64,000 nt of DNA, from positions 19,702,171 through 19,766,170 of the forward strand of contig OU744724.1 in assembly GCA_916613615.1 (NCBI GenBank). Direction: 5' to 3'. The notes under the pieces were generated by a model, which searched no databases, was not told the origin of the DNA, and saw only the letters and a program-made list of their open reading frames with translations. The stretch is from Steromphala cineraria (taxonomy: Eukaryota; Mollusca; Gastropoda; Trochida; Trochidae). A program made the translations under genes and the position numbers. The stretch's first letter is position 1. Every line of letters starts with the position of its first letter. Shown piece by piece: positions 48,336 to 61,222 of this stretch.

Positions 48336-49885
48336 TATTAATACATGTAGATTTTTCATTCAAAACTGAAATTTTACAGCCGAAGCGGCGTTAAACAATA
48401 ACTCACTGCAATCATAATCATGTTGTTTTTATTCAGAAGCACGTAGCATGCAATATGATGCAAACGAGAAAAAACATAAGAAAAATCAATGTCGCATTTC
48501 TACGAAATGCTAGTTGTTGATTTGGCTAATCATCGAGTTAGTGGGGGTTGTTTATGTGATTATATAGTATAAAATATTACCTGTTTTGAACATGTTTTCT
48601 TGACATTTGCCTGAAATGCGACTGAAATATGTTTATAAACAGAGGATTGATTATGAGGTTATTCAACGTGTGTTTTGAATTTTACTACATTGAACGTTTG
48701 GCAATTATTGAAATATTTATTCTATACACCATATAATCCTGTTTCATTGCTATGTATATAATGAATAAAGATAATTAACGGATTGAAATCTTAAACAAGA
48801 ACTTAGACTAACCAACAAATGAAATTTTGCAAGTAATCGTTTTACACATGTTTATACAATTATTTAAAAACAATATGTGCAATCTCCTCGTGCAATGAAA
48901 TATCTATCGGATAGGAGTTAACACATATCAATCTAAACGCTTTCATGAAAATATGCATTTTCAACTGTAAATGAATAATTTTCTGTTAGTTGTTCTCTGT
49001 AGTGAAACCTTGCTCTGCAAATAGCGACTTCGTCCTTATATGGACCACATGAAGCATGTCTGCCTGACAATAAATGTGTATGGTTCCTCAAGACAGGTTC
49101 ATCATATCTCAATCTCATTGAAATCAGTTTAACATTTATCAGTGATTAGTTTCGATCTGATTTCAATGTGATTGATCACATGTTGCGTAACAACCGTTGA
49201 ATTTCTACTTTCATATGAGCATCTCACTGCATACTAAGCACTGTGGTTAATGACTTCAAGTATATACCAACATGTAAAATGCGACGTATAATATTTGGTG
49301 CAAAATATTGCAAAATTTTACTAAAACTGAGCTACCCTCACGGGAAACAAGAAAAGCCTTTAAAAAGGCATGCTTGGTGCCACATAGGCAGATGAAGGAG
49401 ATTGTGATTTGTCGAACAATTTGGGTGATAATATATACAACACTGGATAACAGCAGTAATATAAACACGAGTATTACTCAAAGTTAATTTCACAAAATTA
49501 ATTTCTATCAACACGAATTGCTGAACGTTATGAATACTTTTTACATTCATCAACGACTGTTGGTATATTTCAAATCAAAACACACGAGGGTGATATTCTA
49601 TTTATCATTCAAATTCACTCTTTTTGAGATCTCAGAGAAAAAATGTAAATCTCTGAACACAACAACACTAGATTTTCAAGACAGTGATGTGACAGTGACA
49701 GTTTATGATGTTATGGCATTGTGATGTTGTTACTTGAAGTAAAAGCACTGCATGGGTTGCCATGTAGCGTTGACAATGACAGGAAATTGTGCAAAACGTA
49801 CTGCCAAAACCATATCTCCTTGTCATGCTGGTTAATTATTAACTGTAGTATTACAGATAATAAACAAAATATTTTCCGATGATCT

Positions 49886-49927
49886 GACGGGATTTCAACC
49901 CAGCTCCGCTGAGCTAAGCCACGGCCT
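49886..49927 (-). repeat. tRNA-like relic, minus strand
   Basis: On the minus strand GTGGCTTAGCTCAGCGG (D arm and A box) is followed almost at once by GGTTGAAATCCCG (T arm and B box). The anticodon arm is missing, so this is a deleted tRNA copy or SINE head, not a working tRNA. Confidence 0.5.
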
Positions 49928-50549
49928 TATAGTAACCGTATGGAACCAGCGATGTAGGTCATATTCTAAATAGGCTATAGCACGAGTCAATTTCAGTAGC
50001 TCTGATAATAAATACATGTTTTCAACGTAAACATTTAGTGACATCGTTAAGTATGACTTGTCACGTGATCGTAAGTGATCTACCTATTAGTACACATAAG
50101 TCTTTTTTCGATGTCACCATCGTTCTTACACAAACATTACTTTTAAATAGCCAGGCGAGCCCAGCGTGAAATTAAATCGCTTGCGTAATAAAAAAAAGTG
50201 GATTCTGCGATTATTGAATGCGAAATAATGCTCTTATCTGGAACAAATGCAGACTCTTCAACAAATGAAGATGTTTTTGATTGAGTCTGTTAACATTTAT
50301 CAGCGTCTTTAATAGAAAATATTGTTTCTCTTTTAACATGACATTTAAAGCGAAATCATATTCCACAGTTTAATGTGCCAAATATTTTGTATTACCCACA
50401 TGGTGACGTAATGCATTTTTTGCTACAGCTCTGTTCATTGGTCTATTGATTTGGATACAACACATGTGATTGGCGCGGCTTCCCTTTGAAAATATCAAGA
50501 GTAATATAGAGAGAATTCAGAAAAGTTTTAGGAGAATCAAATAATAATA

Positions 50550-50573
50550 CTTGGTGCCCTTTGGGGCACCAAG
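50550..50573. repeat. Perfect 10-bp stem-loop
   Basis: CTTGGTGCCC-TTTG-GGGCACCAAG forms a perfect 10-bp stem with a 4-nt loop, followed by CAATAAAC. It could be a transposon terminus, a transcript-end structure or chance. Confidence 0.6.
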
Positions 50574-50705
50574 CAATAAACAATGATTAATAGCTGTAGG
50601 GAATCACAGTGACTTTACATTCAGAATGAATATTGGTTGTGATAAAGTATGGCAGAATCTGGACCGTTGGGATTCATATAAACGAAGTTGAAGGAAATTA
50701 TAAAC

Positions 50706-50880
50706 ATTGATAGTGAAACATCAGCAAGGAATGGTACTGGTGCATGTGTGGATCCACAGCACATACAAGTAACCGACACGTGCATCACATGCGAAGAGTG
50801 GTAATAGCGAATATAAACTCGAAGCACGCTCAACATGCGTCTCACATGGGAAACAGGGGCTGCGATTGATAAATAGACGA
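50706..50880 (+). repeat. Module M3, copy 2
   Basis: Partner of 44361-44520; see that entry for shared words. Confidence 0.6.
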
Positions 50881-50936
50881 GACAATATTGACTTCAAAAT
50901 CAGGGAGATTCGCAACCACTGATGATTTGTGACCGA

Positions 50937-51080
50937 TCCAGGACTTGTGGGATTAACATCTGGATGTCTGTTTGCAGAGCTTAAGGCGACTATACGGATG
51001 ACGTGTGGAAGCTCTGTGATGGGGTTACAGCAACGTACAGATGGACTTGGTTAGCAGAGTTGCAATCACGACGTGCCCAT
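50937..51080 (+). repeat. Module M2, copy 3 (best preserved)
   Basis: It contains CTGTTTGCAG, which looks like a splice acceptor, then AGCTTAAGGCGACTATACGG. Related copies lie at 44.6, 47.5 and 29.8 kb. In the M2-plus frame the 44.6-kb and 51.0-kb copies read A(D/E)LKA(S/T)I(Q/R)(I/M)T, but the 44.6-kb copy then meets two stops. Confidence 0.6.
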
Positions 51081-51293
51081 GTTGTTTTCATTATCATTCT
51101 TGGGGAGAAGGCATTGAGAAACAATCCGAGATCTTCCGTTCCACACAGATGTGCATAAAAACAAGATAGATTTTCAATTATAAAAATCGGATTTTTGACG
51201 CCGTTTTGTAACCCATAACCAATAGCACAGCTTTGTGCTTCTTCATGATTACAAAACAAATAACATGCCAGTCTAAGTAAACCTAGCCTCAAT

Positions 51294-51481
51294 AATACCC
51301 GTTTCACTCTGATATTGAGTCTAGCGAGATGTAGTAGCGGGTTCCGACAGCCGATCTATCGAATTAACCGATCAGGGATCGTCTTTCCAAGCCGCAATAT
51401 ATAACGTTGGAGGGTAATAGGTCGGCTGACTCTACCTTCTACTCGACTCGCTAGACCCAATATCAGAGTGAAACGGGTATT
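51294..51481. mobile_element. MITE with about 35-bp terminal inverted repeats
   Basis: It starts AATACCCGTTTCACTCTGAT and ends with the inverse of the same sequence (ATCAGAGTGAAACGGGTATT). TCTAGCGAG extends the pairing to about 35 bp with one mismatch, and a further CAGCCGA/TCGGCTG pair lies inside. The near-identical TIRs suggest a fairly young copy. No target duplication was found. Confidence 0.8.
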
Positions 51482-54400
51482 GTTTACTTGCGACTGATAA
51501 CATGCATACGAATAACCATTTGAAACAAAAACAATATCCTTACCATCAAACAACAATCCTTACCATCAAACACTACTCATGCATTTGTGTCATTTACCGA
51601 GTCGTAAAGGATATATGACTTTCCTCGGTACATTTGTAAATGGTCAATAGGTTATGTTCGAAAAGATTCTTCAAATACAAGCAGGTTGATGATTTTTTAC
51701 CAAATGAAGTCTTTTGATCTGAAAGTTTCATGAGATTCATTGAAAAAATGTGAACATCATTTGTGTATAATCTTGAAATGTAGATTTGTGTGAAGATATT
51801 TAGACTACGAGTTCATTGATTTGTGATATTAACTTGAAATGCAAGTTTTATAGTTTTCAAAACGCATTTCAAACAAAAGCTATATGCTGAACTTCCTGCG
51901 GATTTATTTAAGACACGGCAGAATGCAGATTAAATGGTTAATCATTTGAAATAAGAAATGGATTCACCAAAGATGAGAAAACTAAAAGCTTAAAAAACAA
52001 TTTCATGTGCACTTTTAGATAAAATCAATATTCGAATAAAGTGAAATGCCTCTGCGAAATTAAATTTGGACTTGGGATTTTAAACTTAATCAAAGTCCCT
52101 GTTTGAAATCTTAACGTATGCATTAAACTCTTTGATGTCAGGTTGCACACAATCAAAAGAGATCTTCACAATCTTCGAACATCTAATCATATCTCGGATT
52201 TAGAATCAATATGTCAGTGACCATAAAGTTGCGTTTTTAATCAAACCATAGTGCAAAACTAATATTTGTCATTTCCTAAAAAGCAAAGCAATTAATAATC
52301 TGTGTGATGCCTTCTCGAGTTTGCTGAGTAAAACAAAACGTAATGATCAGAAGGTCGCGAGACCTGATGATGGATCTGATGATGTTTTCCTTATTTTAAA
52401 TATTGTATGATAGGAAAAGAAAACTTCAACATCATTCTTTTAATAAAATTTTTACATATTCAGACAAGAGGCAGTATGTATGTTGTGTGTAATTACAATA
52501 CAAACAAACAAGAAAAGAAAGATAGAAATAAATATGCAATTTCAAACATATCGTTTTTATTTTGATCATGGTACATTTGCATGATTCTATTCATGTCGAC
52601 GATGAGGCAAACACTGCGATATGATGTTGGCAAAGCTCTTAATATACTTTCAGTGACATGTCACGTTTCTGAACGCAAGGTTATTTGGAATAAATTCTCT
52701 TGCAACATATAATTTATTCGCTGTCAGGATTATGTTTTTCATATTATTATTTCCATCAATGATTTCGCTTTAGTTCGGTTTTGACAAACTGAAAATTATA
52801 TAGTGCGTTTTAAAGTCGAAACGCATTACTTAATGTATCAAATATTTGCGCATCGTGATTAACAAGAATGACAAAAACAGAAATCACAAACAATCTTAAT
52901 TCTTCCAATACCAAATATTTTGTGTAGACAAGCATGCATGTGTATGAGAGCAATGACAATAAATCAACACAAGCAATAGGGTTTGCTGTCAACCCTCTCT
53001 AACCTCAAGCTCTTCTACTTTAATTTCTAAACAGTTTCAGATCAGTTTGTGTCATTGGGAAAGGTATATTTTAATTTTCGGAGACTCTGGAAGTTTCATT
53101 GTCGTTTCATTGTATATGTACACTGCTTTCACTTTGTTGAAATTTACAGTGCAACAGAGGTTGTAGGATCATTACCTCTTGTATTCGAGATGGCAAGCAC
53201 TGAAGAGAGGTGAATAACACGTTGTGCTTGAACGTAAACGTAGTGGTAATAAAGAAAATAATGAATAAATTTAAAACTGAAATGTTAATAAAAAAAACGC
53301 TTTCTTTTAAGGGCAATGTCTAAATGGCTAACCACGTATGCCATGTATGAGGCAGCTATCTTTTAAACATACGAGAACATCAAAGCACATCATTTGCACC
53401 TACAACTGTGCAGTGACTGGTAAAGGCAACATGAAATCAAATAAAAGTAACTTCAAAGTTCCTAGTAGGTATCATAATGGCGTCATAAAGGTACATTATG
53501 AAGGTACAAAGTTCTGAGGTGATCTGTGATTTATTTATTTCAAATGCAATGGACATGTACATGTATGTTAACATGACTCTTCGAAAACATTTTATTGGTA
53601 ACCCTTCTTCAATTTAAAATGTTCACGGAAAATATATATACAATTAAAATCGCTTTATTTTTATTTGAAAACTGACTACTAAACTTAGTATTTCAAAAGC
53701 AATAGTAGTTTCGGTTAATTTTCGAGGAGTTTCAAGTAATTCTTATCTAGAAAATAAATAATCGAAAAATCCTCATTTGAAAGGATATTTGTTTGCTTAT
53801 TGCAATTTGCTTATTTTCCATACCGACTGAAACGTATCCGAGGAAACAGTATTGTTGACTGTCAAATTGGATGGAAACATCCAAGGATATACATGTATAA
53901 ACGTGCATACATGAACATACGAGCACTTTTAATTAAACTGTAGACAACCAACAAATAATTTATTAACGTAAACTGATTGTGTCACCCTTTATGTCGATTG
54001 ACACTGTAATGGCGGATTATTATTTATCAAAATTGGTCATGTGCCGTAGGTATATTTTATTGTATATGTTGAACTTGGTCACTGGTTACCCTAGTTATAA
54101 GTAACGACGTAGTGCCAAGAGTTATCTCCCCTCTGTTCGGTCAACAAAGCTGAATGCTACGCTATGCTATGTACAGTTATCTACATAAAGCCACTTTACT
54201 GGTATACCTTTTGATATTTCATAGTGGCATAGCACCATGGTATACAAAGATGAAAGAAGATAAGTTAGTAGTTTGAACAATTACCAGCCTACAAAAAGGA
54301 ATGTTAAAAGAATGTCATAATTAAAATCACCTCACGATGCACAAAGATACAATTACAATGTTACTTATTTAATGTTCTTAGTAAATGTTGTTAATTTAAA

Positions 54401-55289
54401 TGAATATGATATAGATTTATTCTTTTGTGTATACAATCCCAGAATGCTCCAAAAGTTATGTATGCACTTATATTCACGCACATTCCTAGACCACAAACCT
54501 CAAACCTTCCAACGCGATTCAGGAAGAGGCACTCTCACTGTAAACATTTAATATGCCAAATAGAACCCAAATGTACCTGTTATTTCATGACATATGATAA
54601 GCAGCTTGTGGTTCAAAGTTGAGATATTCATTTGGTAATGTTTATGATTCTTAGGGAGACTTTTACTTTAAAAGATCTAAATTCAGAACTTGAATCGCCA
54701 GCTTGCATTTGATACATTTCCAAAAGAAAGAGGTTATGTTTTCGATCAAGATAGCAATAAGTTCAAGAATATTTGTATTACTTCTAGGGTGACATTTGAT
54801 AGGAGTCTTCTGGCAATAGACTTCAATAATTTTATTACGATACGACATTTTTCTGAAGATGTAGAGTTGTCGACTTTTAAAAGATTTGAAACTTTTTGGT
54901 GCCATGATAGGTAATAGTTCTGCAAATCTATGATATAATATCTTCCACAAACATCTTCACTATCGTAATAATTGTTGACATGTCAAATGTAAGCCATATT
55001 TTGTATTCAAGTTTCCCTGACTATCTACAACATGACAGTGAAAAGGAAAATAGATATCAAATTGCTGAAAGATTAGTGTGTAAAATTATCATACATGAAA
55101 CATTACAAACATATACTTTAAAGCTTGTGATTTTTAAATGAAAACCGAGTGGCATTTCGAATTAGTGCTTATATAAGCGAGAAGCGAGAGTCAGTATGTA
55201 TTGGTAGAGTTTTTTATTAACCAAGGAAGACACGAACAGTACTGAATTGTATCCCGAATCGTGTCGTGAATATATTCCGTACAGTGCAA
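51482..55289. other. Intergenic stretch, nothing recognised
   Basis: About 3.8 kb with no credible gene, RNA or repeat. All open frames are under 100 codons and AT-driven. Confidence 0.4.
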
Positions 55290-55656
55290 CATCGGTCACA
55301 TTCTCTCCCAACAGAGGCAGATCAAGTCATGGTGATTTAGCCTCTGTTCTATTACGCCGACTTTGTGGGATAGAATGGGAGATGCCTGATTGGAGGCAAT
55401 CAAAGTTAGTTGTGCAATCAGCGACGCTGTTCTTAAATCATCATTTTGGCTACTGAATCAAGGCAAAAGCATTGTGATATGAACCACCCTTTCAATGGGA
55501 GAAGCGTTGTCATTTGATAAAGAAAATCAAATGGATTGGGATGCGGGTTTTTTCCGCCAGGGGAAACTGCCGGAACCCACGGATTTCGGCGTAATAGAAC
55601 AGAGGCTAAATCAACATGACTTGATCTGCCTCTGTGGGGAGAGAATGCATCGGTGA
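55290..55656. mobile_element. Long-TIR MITE family X, copy A, with 9-bp target duplication
   Basis: The element (55299-55647, 349 bp) begins CATTCTCTCC-type sequence (ACATTCTCTCCCAACAGAGG) and ends GGGGAGAGAATG. TIRs of about 62 bp include GCCTCTGTTCTATTACGCCG and its inverse. The flanks are CATCGGTCA (55290-55298) and CATCGGTGA (55648-55656), 8 of 9 identical. Interior blocks CTGATTGGAGGCAATC and GTTGTGCAATCAGCGACGC are shared with copy B. A 9-bp duplication and long TIRs suggest a Mutator-like origin. Non-coding. Confidence 0.85.
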
Positions 55657-57557
55657 GTACTCGACATGTTTCTGTGTAGAATTAGTTCACAAAAGGATAA
55701 TTGCCTATGTATCCCCAGAATGAAAACAACTTTAGAGAAAACGTGGGATTTTCAGGAAAAGATTGGTGTGGCAATTGATTCTGTGGGATAGAACTCTCAT
55801 GTCATTGTCATTTATAATCGAGACGTGAAGACTGTTTTGATGTAGTGTTCCGTTGTAACTTATATAGCTATTGTCAATCTTAGACTTACATTCTATATCT
55901 AGTTTTAATACATCTTCAAGCTTATGAATATATCTCAACTTACCTTACGTTCACTGTTTTTAAATCCAAAACACTTTGTTTACCTTTATTTGATGTTTTG
56001 AATAACTCATTATTGTCAATAGCACACCAGGTATGCAACCTTCATAATTGCTTCAGTCAGCACGACTTATAGATATTTTACTGATTACACTTTTTTTAGG
56101 TTTTTAGTTTTTCTGGAAAATTAAATAAATTAAAACTTGTCTCTGAGGCAGGTAACCAAACCGATATTGAGTATCCCAATGGGATGAATGCTGAATTATT
56201 CTAATGAAATATTTAACAACGCCAACAACTTGTCATGAAACATCAGTTTTATTCGAAATTTCATTCCTTTTAAGTTTTTTAAAGCAAACACATTTATACA
56301 GCTGACGCTTCATGTTGTCAGTTGAATTTGTTACGAAATGAATATAAAAATGAAACACTCGCGATTAAAAAACATTGAGATTACCTTACATTCAAAATGG
56401 ACGCAAATAGATACCAAAGTCTTCTGTGTTTATGTAATGACATTACCGAGTGTAACATAAACGGCAATCCCTTAAGCTGGTTTCTTAATAGCACGTCCTT
56501 GAATCTAGATCAGAATGTATATTAAGAAGCTATGAGAAAAGATCCACTCCCGGTCTCAACAACGATGTCGCCTTATGTTGTGTCATTTACAGAAAAAAAC
56601 CAGCTTTACATAATCAATACATAGTGAGGACATAACTAAACATTTAGATTTTGAAGATGGTATTAAGTTTATATGCGCTGGTCATTACTTTCAGTTTAAA
56701 TAATGTAAGTTAAGAGTTGAGAAAACTTGTAAATGTAAAGATAAACTATTCAGGGATGAAGGAATGCTAACAAGTAGCCGAGGCAAAGTACCTATAAACA
56801 CGTACCGTGTGCATATAACCCATAACACATGTTCTGCAGGTCACCGTCCTGATGGTAGAGGAATTGTTTTATCCAGGTTAAATACATTGGAGAAAGGGCA
56901 CTGACACTAAGTGTCTAATAAATGGTCAGGCGTTCATATTCTAGGTAATCATCTATATATTTGAATCATCTATAAAGAATAGTCAATACTGAACCGAAAA
57001 CAACAGGGAACATAATATTTCAAATGCGATTTTGACAAAAATAATATATATACATGTATATATAAATATTTGTTAAAAAATCAAAAGGCTTTCAGAAAGG
57101 CAGAGACAATTTTTGGGACCAGACCACAAATTATATTTTGTTATTTTGATTTCTGCACTGAAATCTAAGATCTCTCAAATTATTTTCGTTGCCAAGAGAC
57201 AAGTTCATGTATGAATTATGACAAAGACAACTTACTCCAAAGCTAAGCACATGTTTGAAAAAATAAAATAGTTTTTTTTTCAGGCTAATGAAAAATAATA
57301 ATTTAAGAATAAATGGTTTCCGTAGTTCGATCGTAGTCGCTTATTCCTTTCACCTTTTATATGTACATGAGCTTTAATATAATGTTGATTGTTGATATGT
57401 GACATTAAACCATGAAAACCTTGGAATTGATAAAGACAATTTTCTTCAGCATATGCTATGCATGAGTGTGTTCCCTTGATTGTCAGCTCTAGAAGACTAT
57501 TAGTACTCGTCTCTATATCTAGAATAGATGAATGACCTGCAGTGAACCCTTTTCATT
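55657..57557. other. Intergenic stretch, nothing recognised
   Basis: No gene or repeat is supported. Confidence 0.4.
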
Positions 57558-57620
57558 GTGGCATCGTGGTTAACCATGGCAACATGATACTACAGAAATG
57601 TTTTTAAGATTGGTACCACG
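57558..57620 (+). repeat. tRNA-like (SINE-type) fragment
   Basis: TGGCATCGTGGTTAAC is the same A-box phrase as at 6708. The downstream sequence diverges and no clear B box was found. Confidence 0.3.
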
Positions 57621-59215
57621 TACTGAACAAGTAGACACGACTGGGTGTTTGGCACAAATGAAATCTACAGTAAGTAGATTATTAAGAAGCATTGATATTA
57701 ATACAAATTTGATGATTGTGGTAATTATGAATAAAAACAAATAGAATATATGAATTATTCACACGATTGAGTAATTCAAAAGGTTGCTCGCGTATTTACT
57801 TACCTTCTAGATTGATCTAGATCAAGAATGATGCAACTGAAATCACTTTTTGTTTGGCACATTCATCAAGTCGCATACCCATGATTCAATTATTGTGTGT
57901 TCATAATTGACAAATACATTAAGTAAAGTCTCAGTATTTGATGTGAAGCGCAATCATAAATCTTTAAACGGTTTTCATTTCGCGGTCTCTGTATATACTT
58001 ATAAATTCGTAGAATGCATATGAAGGAAATGTTAAGATATATAAAATAAGTACTGCTAGAACGTTGCGCTGATAAATTTAACAGCGATAAAAAGTTAAAC
58101 TATTCGATACTTCAGACTTCATACCGGTAACTTTATTCCTTATCTTTCCTTTTCCTCAAAGGTTATCAGATTGCAAATATTAAATGTGATATACATGTTT
58201 ACTTATGTATATCGCAATGAATCAAAATAATTCTTTTAAATTTTAAGATGTTAACATTTAAAACTATAAATCTCTAATAGCATGTACACTTTTCTTCAGA
58301 AAATGTCCATTATGTATAGTTTGTAGGTATAAGGTTTCAGACAGGTCACGTTTCAGTCTTCTGAAATTGATTTATTTTGAAACCTGCAAATATGATACAA
58401 AAGACCGATTTTATCAATTGTTAAGATTTTTAAAGGTTTCAAAAAGGCTTCAGATACATTAAACATCACAAACTTCATACACGCACAATAAAGTTTTCAT
58501 CAGCTAAATGTCAACAGAAACGTAAAAAATGTAATATTAAAGATTTTCATATCTATCTATCTATCATATTTCGATATGTGTAAAGTAGCCCATTGTGTAT
58601 TAAACGATGCTTGTAACGTAACCATTTATACAAAATCTAAAATATTACTGCTAGTTAAGTTACGCCCACTTTTACCTAAATGATACACCCCAGACAAAAA
58701 GATTATAAGAGGTGGAAAACTTACGACAGGCTAAATTAACTATTGCGATTTGAATAGCATGAAACACAAAGAATATACATTGTCTTATGAGATAAAAAAT
58801 TTAATAAAGAAGTCGGGATATCAGAAAATTTTCCAACACAACAGCAACACATTGAAAAAATAATTTCCCGCAAAAATATCACGTAGATGGTGTTAGGTAC
58901 GTTCGCAACGACATAAGTCAAACCTAAATTTGTATGGTTTATACTTTTATTGAGCATTTTTCATGCATTTTTCTCAAAATCACGTGACATTTGTGCTGAG
59001 TCTAAGTTACGTGACTCAAAATTTGTATAATTGTCAAAGACGGACAAAAGTTGTTTATTGACTTATCGAACGACAATTATTGTCTGTAATGATTTTCAGA
59101 TTCAATTGTTTTCAAAAAAGTTTTAAAAACTCGCTGTCAAATTACGCAAACTTGATGTTTTACAAATTAACATAGTAAGTAGGGATATATAGGGACTATT
59201 TCATTGTTTTTGCCG
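57621..59215. other. Intergenic stretch, nothing recognised
   Basis: AT-rich with no credible gene. A short (CTAT)n run lies near 58.55 kb. Confidence 0.4.
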
Positions 59216-59300
59216 AATATCATTTCTATCTCATCGAGTGGAGTGAGAAAGTGATATTTTCAAGAGTGGCGCAGTGGGAGGTTAAAGGTTCGGTCCTTAC
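59216..59300 (+). repeat. Imperfect hairpin followed by tRNA-like boxes
   Basis: GAATATCATTTCTATCTCA pairs with TGAGAAAGTGATATTTTC around 59217-59261. Directly after it GAGTGGCGCAGTGGGAGG (A-box-like) and GGTTCGGTCCTTAC (B-box-like) occur only about 15 nt apart. It may be a transposon end carrying a deleted tRNA promoter. An imperfect 50-bp tandem duplication (GGATTATATTTTCACTG) follows to 59.39 kb. Confidence 0.4.
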
Positions 59301-60581
59301 TTTTCTTTATGGATTATATTTTCACTGCATTGAAAATATGACTTTCTTCTGCTTTTCTTAAATAAGGATTATATTTTCACTGTATAACCCTATATTTCAT
59401 TGCTTATTATATGATATATAGTAATATTTTATGGTCCTAGATCACATGTCTCTGGAGACGTCACATCAAGCACAATGTATTTCTAATTAATGTCAACATT
59501 GAAAAAACTGTCCTCTTTATCTCGAGCTGATTGATTATGACCGTGACAAGAAATGTTGTAATTTCATGTATAGTCTCAATATAATTAAGATGGACCATAT
59601 GTATCTGTTCTTATCTATTAGAGTAGAACAGTTACCGTTAAAGAGTCCTATAATGAAGATTTACTCCAACTGTTTTGAATGAGTTCGTTCACCTGGGAAA
59701 TCAATGAAGACTATTAGTTAACAACCTTGACCTTTTACATTGTATTTTAAAAGTTTTGCTTCAAACAGTGTAACGCATAAACCATACTATCAAAATATAA
59801 TTGAAGCTCAAGGAAAAAGACAAACTTTATCTGCAATTTTCTACCACATCATTGCAGTTTAATAACTCGGAGCATAATACTTAGGTGATGGTGCGTTCGA
59901 GTGCGTGTGCGTGAGTTTTCTGTAAGGATTTTCATATAATGAAATGGGCTCAAACGAATAAATACATATATCAAAATATTGTACATTGTAAAACGAAAAG
60001 ATGATTTATTACAATTCTGAACGAGAGAGTGAATTAAGGCTTGAATCATTCAATATTGTGTTTGCGTACGTTCGAATACAGTTCAATCCTCATTTTAGAG
60101 TTTTTTTGAAGACGAAGAGAAAAAGGTGTGACAAATTAAATCCTTTTATTAGTGCTCTTACTTAATGGTATATCTTGCAATAAATTTTGAAACACCGTGT
60201 TTGCAAATGAAAATAAACAAAAATTATCTGTCTAGAATAAGATTGTCATTTTGCCATACATTTTTGAGAAAATAAGATGTCGACTTTGACAACTAGCCTC
60301 TTTGTCTTTATGTCATAAACGTGACCAGTACATTGCATATCTGTCCCATGTATATGGAGTGTGAAATTGACCTATTTACAAATTGAACCAAAATACATGT
60401 AATAGCATTCAAGCAGTAAGTTTTAATATACATGTAATTTCATATATCTTGCATGGTTAGCTAAGTTTTATCAATCAGCTGGTATTTCAATAACATCAAT
60501 AACATTGAATCATCATGGATGCAACGATATGTAAGCTGACATTACAGTTATTGTTCACCTGCTTCATCGTTGAGGATGCAT
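59301..60581. other. Intergenic stretch, nothing recognised
   Basis: No gene or clear repeat beyond the small duplication noted at its left edge. Confidence 0.4.
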
Positions 60582-61222
60582 GTCTTCTTACATTCTCTCC
60601 CCACAGAGGCAGCTCTGTCATACCTGAGTTAGCCTCTGTTCTATTAAGGCTAATACATGGGATAGAAAAGTAGAAATCTGATTGGAGGCAATCGAAGTTA
60701 GTTGTGCAATCAGCGACGCCGTTTCAAAAGTGGTCATTCGCAAAAGCTCTGCTATTCCCGTGTGGTTCGACAAAGCTATCGTTGAAATTTAACATCCAGG
60801 GGAGATAACTCTTCCTTCTACATTACATCGCTTTTTACCTTCTCATTAGTTGTTATTTGGTAAATTATTAAAATAACATTTATCATAAAACAAATAATAA
60901 GTTACACAATTATAAAACAGTATGTTTCTAATGAAAAACCCTATCCATATCCTGATTTTCAAATATTTTCCCTCTCACACTGTTAGTGAAAAAAACCCTA
61001 AAGGTATGATTCTTTTGCAAGTCACTTAACAACCGTTGTGAATTCCTCAAGTCGTGGATATCCAAAAGGTGTTTTCATTCCCTGCAAATAAGGGAGATAT
61101 CTCAAGTTACAACTTTTTGCCGCTAGAGCAATCTGCCGGAACCCCGGGATTTTGGCGTAATAGAACAGAGGCTAACTCGGGTATGACTGAGCTGCCTCTG
61201 TGGGGAGAGAATGGTTTTCTTA
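60582..61222. mobile_element. Long-TIR MITE family X, copy B, with 9-bp target duplication
   Basis: The element (60591-61213, 623 bp) has the same ends as copy A: CATTCTCTCCCCACAGAGGC and GGGGAGAGAATG. Flanks are GTCTTCTTA (60582-60590) and GTTTTCTTA (61214-61222), 8 of 9 identical. The outer parts match copy A, including TGCCGGAACCC near the right TIR, but the middle differs and is longer. The small open frames at 61.05-61.32 kb lie in the right TIR and are not genes. Confidence 0.85.

Larger units (their letters stand above)
48340..50936. other. Intergenic stretch
   Basis: No gene. It contains the tRNA-like relic at 49886-49927, a second tRNA-like trace at about 50395-50440 (CCCACATGGTGACG ... 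TTTGCTACA), the hairpin at 50550-50573 and module M3 copy 2. Confidence 0.4.

Noticed and set aside
50550..50573. Helitron 3' terminus
   Set aside because: The stem-loop is perfect, but it is followed by CAATAAAC rather than a CTRR end and no 5' TC end could be paired with it.
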